Assembly: GCF_014262665.1 (NCBI RefSeq)
Contig: NZ_CP046883.1
Span: 992,001-1,056,000 of the forward strand
Direction: 5' to 3'
From: Corynebacterium anserum
Lineage (GTDB): Bacteria > Actinomycetota > Actinomycetes > Mycobacteriales > Mycobacteriaceae
DNA length: 64,000 nt
The position numbers were made by a program, and so were the translations under genes. Under the pieces are notes generated by a model. That model worked only from the letters and a program-made list of their open reading frames with translations. It had not been told where the DNA came from and did no database searches. Positions 35,125 to 43,790 of the stretch are shown here, in pieces; position 1 is the first letter of the stretch; the number at the start of each line of letters is the position of its first letter.

Positions 35125-36171
35125 CTAGATACTATAAGCCTGAAGTCCTAGTTTTGCGCGCTCACGAACTCTCTTCGCTAAGTCTAGTGGTTCAATCACC
35201 TGGATGCTTTCCGAGTATGCCACACAAAAACGTTCCAACCATGCGCCAGTATTTGGCATCGTCACTGCTAGATAGTCATTTTCTGGCTGCTCTTCGATAA
35301 GCCACATTGGGTAGTACTCGAGCATCCACGCCAAATTCTTATGAAGTTCCAATGTGACCCACTCGGAGGTGGCTTCAAAATTAAAGGGATCTTCCTCCTT
35401 AATCACAGGATGTTGGGGAGCCGGAGCTGAATCTTGTGCCCCGAACGTGATATTTCGCATCCGATCGATGGCATAGATACGTTGCTCACGCTCATCTTCT
35501 CTCCCCCATAGATAAGGTTCGCCGTTGATCAGCGCAATACGATCCGGAATCCACGTGCGCCGCGTGACGGAATCACTGTTTAACGAGTGGTAATCAGCAC
35601 AGATGAGACGGCGTTGTGTTACGGCCGCACGCATAGAGGCTAGAAGCGCACCTTGTTCATCGTGTTCTTGCTCCGCCTGAGTCAGCGGACGGTCATTGTG
35701 CGTCGAGCTATCCGACGCCACTAAACCCCTATCCTCGCGTCTCACCTGATACTTCCGTGAGTCCCTCAGTAAAGAGCGCAGAGTGCTCACCACATCATCG
35801 ATGGCATCATGGTAAGAGGGATCTACGGTGTTCCGTAAAGCCTCGAGGTTGAACAGGAGTACTCCCGCTTCCATGCTCGTAAGCGTTAACGGCCTGTCTA
35901 ATCCAGCTGTGAATTCCACTGACGCAGTGGTCTTGTTCACATTGATTTCGACTAACGACCCTGGCAAGTAGCCTGGCAGACCGCAGTAAGATAGTTGCTG
36001 AAGCTCATGCTTGATCTGGGGTACTGACAGCCCGAGTTGGCTCGAGGCCTGCATGAAAGTCCCGTGTGGATGGGAATGAAACCAAGTGAGAACGTTGAGG
36101 CTCTGAGCGAACTGAGCTCCTGCGGCAGGCAGCCGAGATGTGGTGTGCGTCTGAGATGTGTCCTGTGTCAT
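35125..36171 (-). CDS. pafC: WYL-domain transcriptional regulator PafC
   Basis: This 348-residue protein has an N-terminal winged-HTH region (LNVLTWFHSHPHGTFMQASSQLGLSVPQIKHELQQL), a central WYL domain (RRLICADYHSLNSD; EPYLWGREDEREQRIYAIDRM) and a C-terminal WCX-type domain. PafC forms a heterodimer with PafB that activates DNA-damage-response genes independently of RecA/LexA in mycobacteria. It overlaps pafB by 4 bases. Confidence 0.93.
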   Translation of the reverse strand: MTQDTSQTHTTSRLPAAGAQFAQSLNVLTWFHSHPHGTFMQASSQLGLSVPQIKHELQQLSYCGLPGYLPGSLVEINVNKTTASVEFTAGLDRPLTLTSMEAGVLLFNLEALRNTVDPSYHDAIDDVVSTLRSLLRDSRKYQVRREDRGLVASDSSTHNDRPLTQAEQEHDEQGALLASMRAAVTQRRLICADYHSLNSDSVTRRTWIPDRIALINGEPYLWGREDEREQRIYAIDRMRNITFGAQDSAPAPQHPVIKEEDPFNFEATSEWVTLELHKNLAWMLEYYPMWLIEEQPENDYLAVTMPNTGAWLERFCVAYSESIQVIEPLDLAKRVRERAKLGLQAYSI

Positions 36172-37217
36172 GGTCGCTCAGCTTCCTCTTTTGTCGTCTG
36201 AAATGCGGCGACGTTAAATGATTCGCCTGTAGCACAGCGTAGAAGCTGGACTACATCACTGACGATGTCTTCAGGTTCTACTACCACGGCATCGGGCGCA
36301 TAAGCAGCGGCTGTCTTCACAAGCCAGTCGCGGTCGACAGGGCCAATGGCACCAGAGGCATCGGTGAGCAGGCGCAGCTCCTCGGCACCAGATGATTCGT
36401 GAAAGCGGAGAACAGCGTGAACCATAGTTCCCGATGAGTTCAAACCCTGGCGGATGAGTTCGGAACTGGGAAGATCTGGTACAGGGTGGGTGATGAATTG
36501 GGCCAAAACCTCAATATCTGAAATGCGTGAGATGCGGAAGGTTCGCTGTGCATTGCGTTGGGTGTCCCATCCAGTGACATAGAGCTTGCCATCCACTGCA
36601 CCGTACGCCCAGGGCTCTAGTGTTCGACGTGTTGGGAATCCGACGAGAGACTGATAGTAATCAAACGTGATGCACAAGCCATTATCCAATGCTCGAAAGA
36701 TCGCATCAATTGATTTCTGATCGAGATCAGTGAGATCGGGAACACTCGCGATGACAGAGGAACTGAGACCGCGGCGTATCCCAGCTGCAACCAGCTTGTG
36801 GTAGGCACTTTCCGCTGCGGCGGACATCTCTCCCGATTGAGTCCAGCGTGCAGCAGCTACCAACACATCTGCCTGTTTGGGAGTCAGATCCAGTTCCGGA
36901 AGAAACGCTGCCTCGTGGTCGAGAAAGTAAAGTTCACCTCCATTTCCCCCGTGGTGCACCTCAATGCATAATCCCAGTTGTGCGAGGGTGTTACGGTCTC
37001 GCTGGAGTTGTTTACGCCGGGAAGCTGGCGTCGGTGAATCGTAACCATCGACGTGAGAGATCACCCAATCTGCACTGCGAGGTTGGTTCTCATTGATCAG
37101 TGCTATGACTAAATTGAGCAGCCGAGAAGCACCCTTTTCCCAACTCACTTTCGCCGGGAGGTTACGGTTTCGGGGAGGTGATTGTGAGAAGTGCTTCTGT
37201 TGGTTCACGGCGCGCAA
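36168..37217 (-). CDS. pafB: WYL-domain transcriptional regulator PafB
   Basis: The 349-residue protein has an HTH (SADWVISHVDGYDSPTPASRRKQLQRDRNTLAQLG), a WYL domain (CITFDYYQSLVGFPTRRTLEPWAYG; LYVTGWDTQRNAQRTFRISRI) and a C-terminal WCX domain. It is the partner of PafC; the pair is thought to respond to DNA damage, with the WYL domain binding a single-stranded nucleic-acid signal. It overlaps pafA by 13 bases and pafC by 4, typical of the conserved pafABC operon. Confidence 0.93.
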   Translation of the reverse strand: MRAVNQQKHFSQSPPRNRNLPAKVSWEKGASRLLNLVIALINENQPRSADWVISHVDGYDSPTPASRRKQLQRDRNTLAQLGLCIEVHHGGNGGELYFLDHEAAFLPELDLTPKQADVLVAAARWTQSGEMSAAAESAYHKLVAAGIRRGLSSSVIASVPDLTDLDQKSIDAIFRALDNGLCITFDYYQSLVGFPTRRTLEPWAYGAVDGKLYVTGWDTQRNAQRTFRISRISDIEVLAQFITHPVPDLPSSELIRQGLNSSGTMVHAVLRFHESSGAEELRLLTDASGAIGPVDRDWLVKTAAAYAPDAVVVEPEDIVSDVVQLLRCATGESFNVAAFQTTKEEAERP

Positions 37218-38665
37218 CCTGTTTCCATGAGGGCGATCATGGAGTCCACACGTTCATCGACTTCGGAGAAAGGATCAGCAAGCACGGTCTCCATTCCGTG
37301 TTCACCATTGATCTTTAACCGCATCCAATCAACGGTGATGGAGGTGTCTGTCGCGCGTGCCTTTTTCAGGAAATGGCCCCGCAGCGCCGCCCGTGTGGTC
37401 GCTGGTGGTTCTGTGATTGCTTGTTCACTCACGCCGGGTTCGATAAGCCGCTGAGCAAAACCACGTTTGACGAGAACGTTGAATAAACTCCGATCGGGGT
37501 GAATATCGTGATAGGTCAAATCTACCTGCACCAGGCGGGGATCAGTAGCGTCCAAATTATTGCGGGCAGCGATGCGGTCCATGAGAGTCTTTTTAATAAC
37601 CCAATCGATCTCAGTGGCTACAGGGGTGAAATCTCCAGTGTCGAAACAATTGAGCGTTCGCTCCCATAACTCCACGACGGGTTCTAGCTGAGAATTTGGC
37701 GTACCTCGGAATCCAACCTCATCAGCCGGCGGATCGGGACGCTGGGAAAGCCATTGTTTTGATGCCTCACAAAATGAGCGCTGAATTTCTAGTGGAGTGG
37801 CTTCCTGGGCGTTGCGCAGTTTGATGGGCACCGTTGCGGTGAAGTCGCGGGCAATATCGCGGATGGAACGAATTTCGTTTGCCATCTCATAATCGGGCAG
37901 ATCCCATCCGGCTTCAATGAGTTCGAGCACGAGCAGCGTGCTGCCTACTTTGAGTGCAGTGGTGACTTCAGACATGTTGGAGTCACCTACGATGATGTGT
38001 AGTCTCCGGTAGCGAGAAGAATCGGCGTGCGGTTCGTCCCGGGTATTGATAATTGGACGGGAACGTGTGGTGGCGCTAGATACACCTTCCCAAACGTGAT
38101 CTGCCCGTTGGCTCATCACAAAACCCGGTTCGAAGTTTTCATTAGGGGCGCCTGCGGAAGGCATGGATAACTTACCGGCACCCGCTATTAGTTGACGGGT
38201 AATCAGGAAAGGCAAAAGCTGGGCACTTAAAGCTTTAAGAGGGACATCGCGTCCGATGAGGTAATTCTCATGGCAGCCGTAGGAATTGCCAAGTGTATCC
38301 GTATTGTTTTTTAGCAGAAAGACATGGCCGCCAATTCCTCGTTGCTCAAGTCGCTGCTCGGCCTCCAGGGCCATTCGGTGCAATGTGAGATCGCCAGCAC
38401 GGTCATAGGCTATTAGTTGATGAAGGCTATCGCACTCGGCGGTGGCGATTTCCGGATGGGCTCCCACGTCGAGGTAGAGACGAGACGCGTTGTTGGTATA
38501 GATATTCGAACTACGGAATTCGCGGGTGATTGGTTCGAATAGCTCGCGGGCGATTTCGTCGGGTCCAAGCCGGCGTGTGGAGTCCAGGATGTTAGTGATG
38601 CCGTATTCGGTCTCCAGACCCATAATGCGGCGCACATTGACGTGGGAGGATAGTCCCTTGGTCAC
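37205..38665 (-). CDS. pafA: Pup--protein ligase PafA
   Basis: The 486-residue protein begins with the GLETEYGIT motif of the PafA/Dop glutamine-synthetase-like ligase fold, followed by KNNTDTLGNSYGCHENYLIGRD and INTRDEPHADSSRYRRLHIIVGDSNMSE, which build the ATP, Mg2+ and Pup sites. It joins the C-terminal Glu of Pup to substrate lysines. It starts only 2 bases after the pup stop; in proteasome-bearing actinobacteria prcB and prcA normally lie in this gap. Confidence 0.97.
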   Translation of the reverse strand: MTKGLSSHVNVRRIMGLETEYGITNILDSTRRLGPDEIARELFEPITREFRSSNIYTNNASRLYLDVGAHPEIATAECDSLHQLIAYDRAGDLTLHRMALEAEQRLEQRGIGGHVFLLKNNTDTLGNSYGCHENYLIGRDVPLKALSAQLLPFLITRQLIAGAGKLSMPSAGAPNENFEPGFVMSQRADHVWEGVSSATTRSRPIINTRDEPHADSSRYRRLHIIVGDSNMSEVTTALKVGSTLLVLELIEAGWDLPDYEMANEIRSIRDIARDFTATVPIKLRNAQEATPLEIQRSFCEASKQWLSQRPDPPADEVGFRGTPNSQLEPVVELWERTLNCFDTGDFTPVATEIDWVIKKTLMDRIAARNNLDATDPRLVQVDLTYHDIHPDRSLFNVLVKRGFAQRLIEPGVSEQAITEPPATTRAALRGHFLKKARATDTSITVDWMRLKINGEHGMETVLADPFSEVDERVDSMIALMETGCAP

Positions 38666-38667
38666 GC

Positions 38668-38868
38668 TTACTGACCACCCTTTTGCACATAAGAGCGGAC
38701 AAATTCCTCCGCGTTGCTCTCCAGCAATCCGTCGATTTCATCCAGGAGATCGTCGGTACCTGTGACGGACATCTGTTCTTGTCCGCCTCCGGTGTTCAAT
38801 GGGTCCAGAGGATCACTGTTGTCATCGCCGCGTCCGCCGCCAGCGTGAATGTTCCCGCCCGTCGTCAT
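38668..38868 (-). CDS. pup: Prokaryotic ubiquitin-like protein Pup
   Basis: From the ATG at 38868, preceded by AAGGAG, the protein is 66 residues, the usual size; a longer frame to 38928 adds 20 residues with no support. It is Gly/Asp rich, with the conserved helix DDLLDEIDGLLESNAEEFVRSYVQKGGQ that binds ARC and PafA. The C-terminus is GGQ, so Dop must deamidate the final Gln to Glu before ligation. Confidence 0.97.
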   Translation of the reverse strand: MTTGGNIHAGGGRGDDNSDPLDPLNTGGGQEQMSVTGTDDLLDEIDGLLESNAEEFVRSYVQKGGQ

Positions 38869-38933
38869 TGTTTTCTCGCTCCTTGCTGTGTACTGATCCG
38901 TGGCTTCTACTCTAGTGGGTTGCGCCATGTCTT

Positions 38934-40466
38934 TTAGCCGACGCCGCTTATCGCCTCCTCTCGGATTGCTTTCAGCTTGGCGATGAGCTCCTGCAAGGAT
39001 GGGTGCGAATCGTCGTCGCCGAGGATCTGAGCTCGAGTGAATTCAGTTGGCTCATCCATACGGATGCGCGTAGCTGGAAGGCCATCATGCTCACAATCTA
39101 CGATGACGCTGTCCCAGTTTGCGGACAAAATATGTTCGGAAAAATGCGTGACTAAGTATCCGCGAAGCCATGCGCGAGTGGTGGTTGGGGCATTAACAGC
39201 GGCTGCTTCCACGGTGGCAGAATCCACGAGGGTGCGCATCCGTCCCCGTCTTACTAGTGCGTGATAGAGACTTTTATCTGGATCAATGTCTGAATACTGA
39301 ATGTCAATCACAGCAAGGCGCGGATCATCCCAGCTGATCCCGCGTCCGCGATAACCATTGATGAGGGACAATTTGGCCGTCCAGTCCAACCGGTCAGCTG
39401 TGCTCAACGGATCACTGTCGAGAGCGGCGAGGATGTCCTCCCATTCGGTCAGCACGTTGCGGTCATCATCGCTGAGTATGCCCACTGGCTGCAGAGTATC
39501 CACCACACGGCGACGGATTTCGCGCTGGATTTCAATGGCAGATAGATACACGTTGCCGTAGAACCGTAACGGTTGCGAGCAGTCGAGATCGCGGGAAACG
39601 GTGCGTACCGCGTCCACAGGCTCTACGAACTTCATATCGGAAAAGTCCGCTCCGTGCTCTACGGCTTTCAGGACCAAGGCGGTGGTGCCGAACTTGAGGT
39701 AGTTCGCTAACTCACTCATGTTTGCGTCGCCAATAATGACGTGGAGACGGCGCCAGCTATCCGCCGTGGCGTGGGGTTCGTCACGGGTGTTGATAATGCC
39801 CCGGTTAAGTGTGGTCTCTAGAGAAATGACAGTTTCGATGTAGTCGGCTCGCTGAGAGATCTGGAAGCCACTCTCCTGTCCTGTCGTACCCAGTCCCAGA
39901 CGCCCCGCCCCCGTAAATACCTGGCGAGTCACGAAATGAGGTATGAGCGCTTGCTGCACCGTTTCCACATCGAGCGCGCGTGGATACAAATAATTCTCGT
40001 GTGAGCCATAGGAGGCACCTTTGCCGTCGACGTTATTCTTGTAGATTTTCAGCCGCGGTTGGCCATCGACGTTGCCCGAAGCTACCGCAGCCCGGTGCAT
40101 AATGAGATCTCCGGCCTTATCCCACACCATCGCCTCCCAGGCAGAAGCACTTTCCGGAGAAGAGTATTCGGGGTGGGCATGGTCAACATAAAAACGCGCC
40201 CCTGACGAGGTGATGACGTTCGCAGCACCTAACGCATTGGGATCCAACACGGGCGCCGCTCCCGAGCGGTAGCGTCGAAGATCAAATCCACGAATGTCCC
40301 TCAAGGGCGACTCATTTTCATAATCCCATCGGGTACGCCGGTTCACCCCCAGACCGCTGGTTTGAGCGTATGCAACCACGGCTTGCGTGGAGGTCAAAAT
40401 AGGACTGACATCTGGTTGGTCGACAGCCACAATTCCATATTCAGTCTCCGACCCGATGATATGCAT
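38934..40466 (-). CDS. dop: Pup deamidase/depupylase Dop
   Basis: This 510-residue PafA paralogue starts MHIIGSETEYGIVAVDQPD, then FDLRRYRSGAAPVLD, the flexible loop before the active site, YKNNVDGKGASYGSHENYL and INTRDEPHATADSWRRLHVIIGDANMSE. Dop deamidates Pup-Gln and removes Pup from proteins. It lies 65 bp upstream of the pup start, and 21 bp after arc. Confidence 0.96.
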   Translation of the reverse strand: MHIIGSETEYGIVAVDQPDVSPILTSTQAVVAYAQTSGLGVNRRTRWDYENESPLRDIRGFDLRRYRSGAAPVLDPNALGAANVITSSGARFYVDHAHPEYSSPESASAWEAMVWDKAGDLIMHRAAVASGNVDGQPRLKIYKNNVDGKGASYGSHENYLYPRALDVETVQQALIPHFVTRQVFTGAGRLGLGTTGQESGFQISQRADYIETVISLETTLNRGIINTRDEPHATADSWRRLHVIIGDANMSELANYLKFGTTALVLKAVEHGADFSDMKFVEPVDAVRTVSRDLDCSQPLRFYGNVYLSAIEIQREIRRRVVDTLQPVGILSDDDRNVLTEWEDILAALDSDPLSTADRLDWTAKLSLINGYRGRGISWDDPRLAVIDIQYSDIDPDKSLYHALVRRGRMRTLVDSATVEAAAVNAPTTTRAWLRGYLVTHFSEHILSANWDSVIVDCEHDGLPATRIRMDEPTEFTRAQILGDDDSHPSLQELIAKLKAIREEAISGVG

Positions 40467-40487
40467 AGGGGAAGCAAAGCCTCTCTT

Positions 40488-42098
40488 CTAGTGAACCGTA
40501 ATATCTGTGACGCGTTTGGTGGTATGACCGTAGATCCGAGCCCACTCGGCAGGGTTGGTGGTATCTGGGAGGTCTTCATTGTCGCGAACTTCAGCGGCGA
40601 CAGCATTGTGAATATGCTCTACCGTCAAACCTCCCCTGGTGTTCACATCTCTACCGCGGAGAACATCCTTGATCGCAGCAGTCTTTGCCCGATCGACGAT
40701 ATTGGCCAACATCGCTCCCGACACGAAATCCGACCAATAAAGATCTTTCGTGGAACCGTCCGCGCAGTGCAATGTGACATAGCGTCGGGATTCATCGGTG
40801 GAAAAAATGTGCTCCACTATCACGCTACGCAGATGCGCCGCCGCAGCTTCTTGAGACCCGAATTCGGCTACCAGATCCTCATTAAGAGGTAGATCTGCGG
40901 TGAGGTGCTTCGACAAGATATCGGCGCTAGCGGAAGCATCGGGGCGTTGCACACGGATCTTCACGTCGAGGCGGCCTGGACGCAGCACAGCCGGATCGAT
41001 GAGCTCTTCTCGGTTGGAAGCGCCTATCACAATGACGTTTTCCACTGATTCCACCCCATCGAGCTCTGCAAGTAGTTGCGGCACCACGGTCGACTCCATG
41101 TCAGAGGACACGCCTGTACCTCGGGTGCGGAAGATCGCCTCCATCTCATCAAAGAAAACTATGACCGGGTTACCAGAGCTGGCGACGCGCCGGGCTTGCT
41201 CAAATATCTGACGAATTTGTCGTTCGGTCTCTCCGACAAACTTGTTGAGGAGTTCGGGCCCCTTGATATTGAGGAAGTAGGATTTCATGCGAGGTTTATT
41301 TCCCGACGCAGTGCTCTCCGCTTCGTTTCCCATGTGTTGAGCCAGGGAATGAGCCACGGCTTTGGCAATCAGCGTCTTGCCATTGCCTGGCGGTCCGTAT
41401 AGAAGCACTCCCTTTGGGGGACGTAGCCCGTACTGTAGATAGATTTCAGGGTGCAAAAATGGCAGCTCCACTGCATCCCGGATCTGCTCGATTTGGTGAG
41501 AGAGGCCGCCAATGTCCTCGTAGGACACATCCGGTACTTCTTCAAGCACCAAGCTTGTTACCTCAGTGCGCGGTAGAGCCTCAAAAGCCCATCCGGAGCG
41601 GCGGTCGACAATGACGGAATCACCGGGGGTAATATCCTTGGCGATTACCGCGTCACGGAGAGAGCCAGCAGCCTTAACTACGCTCTCCTCCCCCATTTTG
41701 TCAGCAATGATGACGCGTTCGCCGACGATCTCAACCACCTGAGCGATGTCACCAGAGTCTTCTATGCCGGTGACCTCAACAATCTGGAGTCCTTCGGACA
41801 GGCGAACCGTGCATCCCGGTTGCATCGACGCCAGCTCAACTAAAGGAGATACTGGTACGCGCATGCGACGGTTGGCGGTAAAAACTTCTGCCTCCATACC
41901 CTTGGGACAGACGGCAAGGAGGGTGCCATATGTGCTGGGAGGTTGTGCCATCGCTTCTAGGCGAGCATTCATCTCCTCCAGCTTGTCTCGGCTGGCCTTG
42001 AGCATTGAGACCAACTTGGCATTGCGTGCCCCCAGGGTACGATTTGCCAGTTGTAGTTCGCGCAAGGTTTCAGGCTGAGACTGTGTGTTCTCGCTCAT
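40488..42098 (-). CDS. arc: AAA ATPase ARC (Mpa-type unfoldase), without proteasome-docking tail
   Basis: The 536-residue protein has an N-terminal coiled coil (about residues 8-50) that binds Pup, tandem OB domains, and an AAA module with YGPPGNGKTLIAKAV, VIVFFDEMEAIF and GASNREELIDPAVLRPGR. In Mpa of proteasome-bearing species the chain ends in a GQYL-type motif that opens the 20S gate; here it ends RVTDITVH. This is what is known from C. glutamicum ARC, which unfolds pupylated proteins such as ferritin without degrading them. Confidence 0.96.
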   Translation of the reverse strand: MSENTQSQPETLRELQLANRTLGARNAKLVSMLKASRDKLEEMNARLEAMAQPPSTYGTLLAVCPKGMEAEVFTANRRMRVPVSPLVELASMQPGCTVRLSEGLQIVEVTGIEDSGDIAQVVEIVGERVIIADKMGEESVVKAAGSLRDAVIAKDITPGDSVIVDRRSGWAFEALPRTEVTSLVLEEVPDVSYEDIGGLSHQIEQIRDAVELPFLHPEIYLQYGLRPPKGVLLYGPPGNGKTLIAKAVAHSLAQHMGNEAESTASGNKPRMKSYFLNIKGPELLNKFVGETERQIRQIFEQARRVASSGNPVIVFFDEMEAIFRTRGTGVSSDMESTVVPQLLAELDGVESVENVIVIGASNREELIDPAVLRPGRLDVKIRVQRPDASASADILSKHLTADLPLNEDLVAEFGSQEAAAAHLRSVIVEHIFSTDESRRYVTLHCADGSTKDLYWSDFVSGAMLANIVDRAKTAAIKDVLRGRDVNTRGGLTVEHIHNAVAAEVRDNEDLPDTTNPAEWARIYGHTTKRVTDITVH

Positions 42099-42126
42099 AA
42101 ACCCTAGCTTACTTATGAGTCATGCA

Positions 42127-42960
42127 TTATCGGCGTGCGCGTCGTTGTGGGCGTGGTGCTACTGTTCCGTCAGCAAGGCGGCGAGCCCAGATGAGGAACG
42201 CAGTGTGTGCATTCATCCTGTGTTCGGGTCGAGTGGCAAGACCCTCGACTTTCCACTCGCGCACTAAAGATTCCCACGCTTTAGGCTCAGTGAAGGCTTT
42301 TGTTTCGCGGATGCCTTCCATCACCTTCATCAACTGCGGAACAGTAGCCACATACGTCATGAATACGCCACCGGGCAACAGGATGTCTTTGACGGTATCG
42401 AGCATCTCCCAAGGCTCCAGCATGTCCAGAAGGACGCGATCAACCTCGCCAATTTCCTCTTTCGTGGCCTCTTTGAGATCACCCAGGCGTAGATCCCAAT
42501 TGTCCGGATGCCCGCCCATCTGTTCAGAGACGTTTCTTTCCGCGTATTCCAGATGATCCTCGCGGATCTCATAGGAGATGAGTTTGCCTTTCTCCCCTAC
42601 CGCGCGGAGGAGCCACATGCTCATGGCACCGGAACCGGCTCCGGCTTCAAGTACAGTCGCCCCTGGAAAGATGTCTCCTTCCACCAAGATTTGTGCGGCG
42701 TCCTTGGGATAAATAACTGCGGCGCCGCGTGGCATCGACAGGACGTGATCTACTAGCAAATGGCGGAAGCATAGATATTCTCCAGCGCCGGAGGATGTCA
42801 CGACGGTGCCCTCGTGCTCACCGATGATGTCGTCATGCTTGATTTCGCCTTTATGGGTGAAAAAGCTTGCACCTTCTTGCAATGTAATGGTGAAGTGGCG
42901 GCGTTTAGCATCGGTAAGTTGAACACGGTCGCCTGGTGTGAATCGTCCGGAATAAGCCAT
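42127..42960 (-). CDS. trmI: tRNA (adenine(58)-N1)-methyltransferase TrmI
   Basis: The 277-residue protein has an N-terminal small beta domain (GDRVQLTDAKRRHFTITLQEG; FFTHKGEIKHDDIIG) and a Rossmann methyltransferase core with SAM motif VLEAGAGSGAMSMWLLRAV, ending in a basic tail. TrmI methylates A58 in the tRNA T-loop. The trmI-arc order is conserved in actinobacteria, and the 28-bp gap suggests it heads the pupylation operon. Confidence 0.94.
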   Translation of the reverse strand: MAYSGRFTPGDRVQLTDAKRRHFTITLQEGASFFTHKGEIKHDDIIGEHEGTVVTSSGAGEYLCFRHLLVDHVLSMPRGAAVIYPKDAAQILVEGDIFPGATVLEAGAGSGAMSMWLLRAVGEKGKLISYEIREDHLEYAERNVSEQMGGHPDNWDLRLGDLKEATKEEIGEVDRVLLDMLEPWEMLDTVKDILLPGGVFMTYVATVPQLMKVMEGIRETKAFTEPKAWESLVREWKVEGLATRPEHRMNAHTAFLIWARRLADGTVAPRPQRRARR

Positions 42961-42996
42961 GGGGAGATAGTAACAGCCAAGCGCTATTGTTATTCC

Positions 42997-43674
42997 ATGC
43001 TCGAATTCCGCCCGGGTGAGCGCCTACTTGCCTGCACATTTAGCTTCATTTCAGGTTTTGTCGATTCCATTGGATTTCTGTACCTTGGCGGCGTCTTCTT
43101 GTCCTTTATGTCCGGGAATACAACGCGTAGCGCGACGGCCATCGTAGAAGGTAATTGGCCCTTGGCCACTCTGGCCGGCTCCTGCATCGTACTTTTCCTC
43201 ATTGGCGTGGTGACTGGAGCAGTGATCAATCGGTGGGCTGCGCGCCGATGGGATGTGTTCCGCGCCCGTGAGGCCGTTCTCTTTAGTGTCTCAGCCATTT
43301 TCTTGATCACATCCATTCTCACTGTTGTGGGAGTAGATGATGTCGCAATACTCACCTTGTCTGTGGGAATCGGCGCAACGAATTCGATTTTCGAGCGTAA
43401 GGGAGAAGTAGCAATTCCACTAACTTATATGACCGGCACCCTCGTGAAGATGGGACAGCGCTTTGCGGACACGTTCTTCGGTGGACGGCATATACAGTGG
43501 GTATATCACTTTATTCTTTGGGCTTCGCTGAGCGTAGGAGCCATTGCGGGAGCGGTGACTTATCACAAGTTGGGTCTGCACTCCGTAACGATCATCACGG
43601 CAGTGGTTATCCTGGCTACCGTTGTCAACCAAATTCTGCGTGCCAGAAGGCGAAAACGCGGTCTACCCCTTTAG
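42997..43674 (+). CDS. DUF1275 (YoaK) family membrane protein
   Basis: From the ATG at 42997 the protein is 225 residues with about six membrane segments. It includes FSFISGFVDSIGFLYLGGVFLSFMSGNTTR, the DUF1275 signature, and GIGATNSIFERKGEVAIPLTYMTGTLVKMG, its internal repeat. An open frame reaching 42814 overlaps trmI on the other strand and adds non-family sequence, so it was trimmed. Function unknown. Only 36 bp separate it from the divergent trmI. Confidence 0.88.
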   Translation: MLEFRPGERLLACTFSFISGFVDSIGFLYLGGVFLSFMSGNTTRSATAIVEGNWPLATLAGSCIVLFLIGVVTGAVINRWAARRWDVFRAREAVLFSVSAIFLITSILTVVGVDDVAILTLSVGIGATNSIFERKGEVAIPLTYMTGTLVKMGQRFADTFFGGRHIQWVYHFILWASLSVGAIAGAVTYHKLGLHSVTIITAVVILATVVNQILRARRRKRGLPL

Positions 43675-43790
43675 GTAACTGTGGCTTATGGCGAAAGCAG
43701 TCCACGGACTGATTACCTTGACCGATGCTTTTTTGCCAATGTTCATCATCGTTCTAGCGCCCTCGTGACGAAAGGTTTAACATTCGGACT

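Noticed and set aside
42814..42996. N-terminal extension of the DUF1275 protein
   Set aside because: It lies across the start of trmI on the other strand and has no family similarity.
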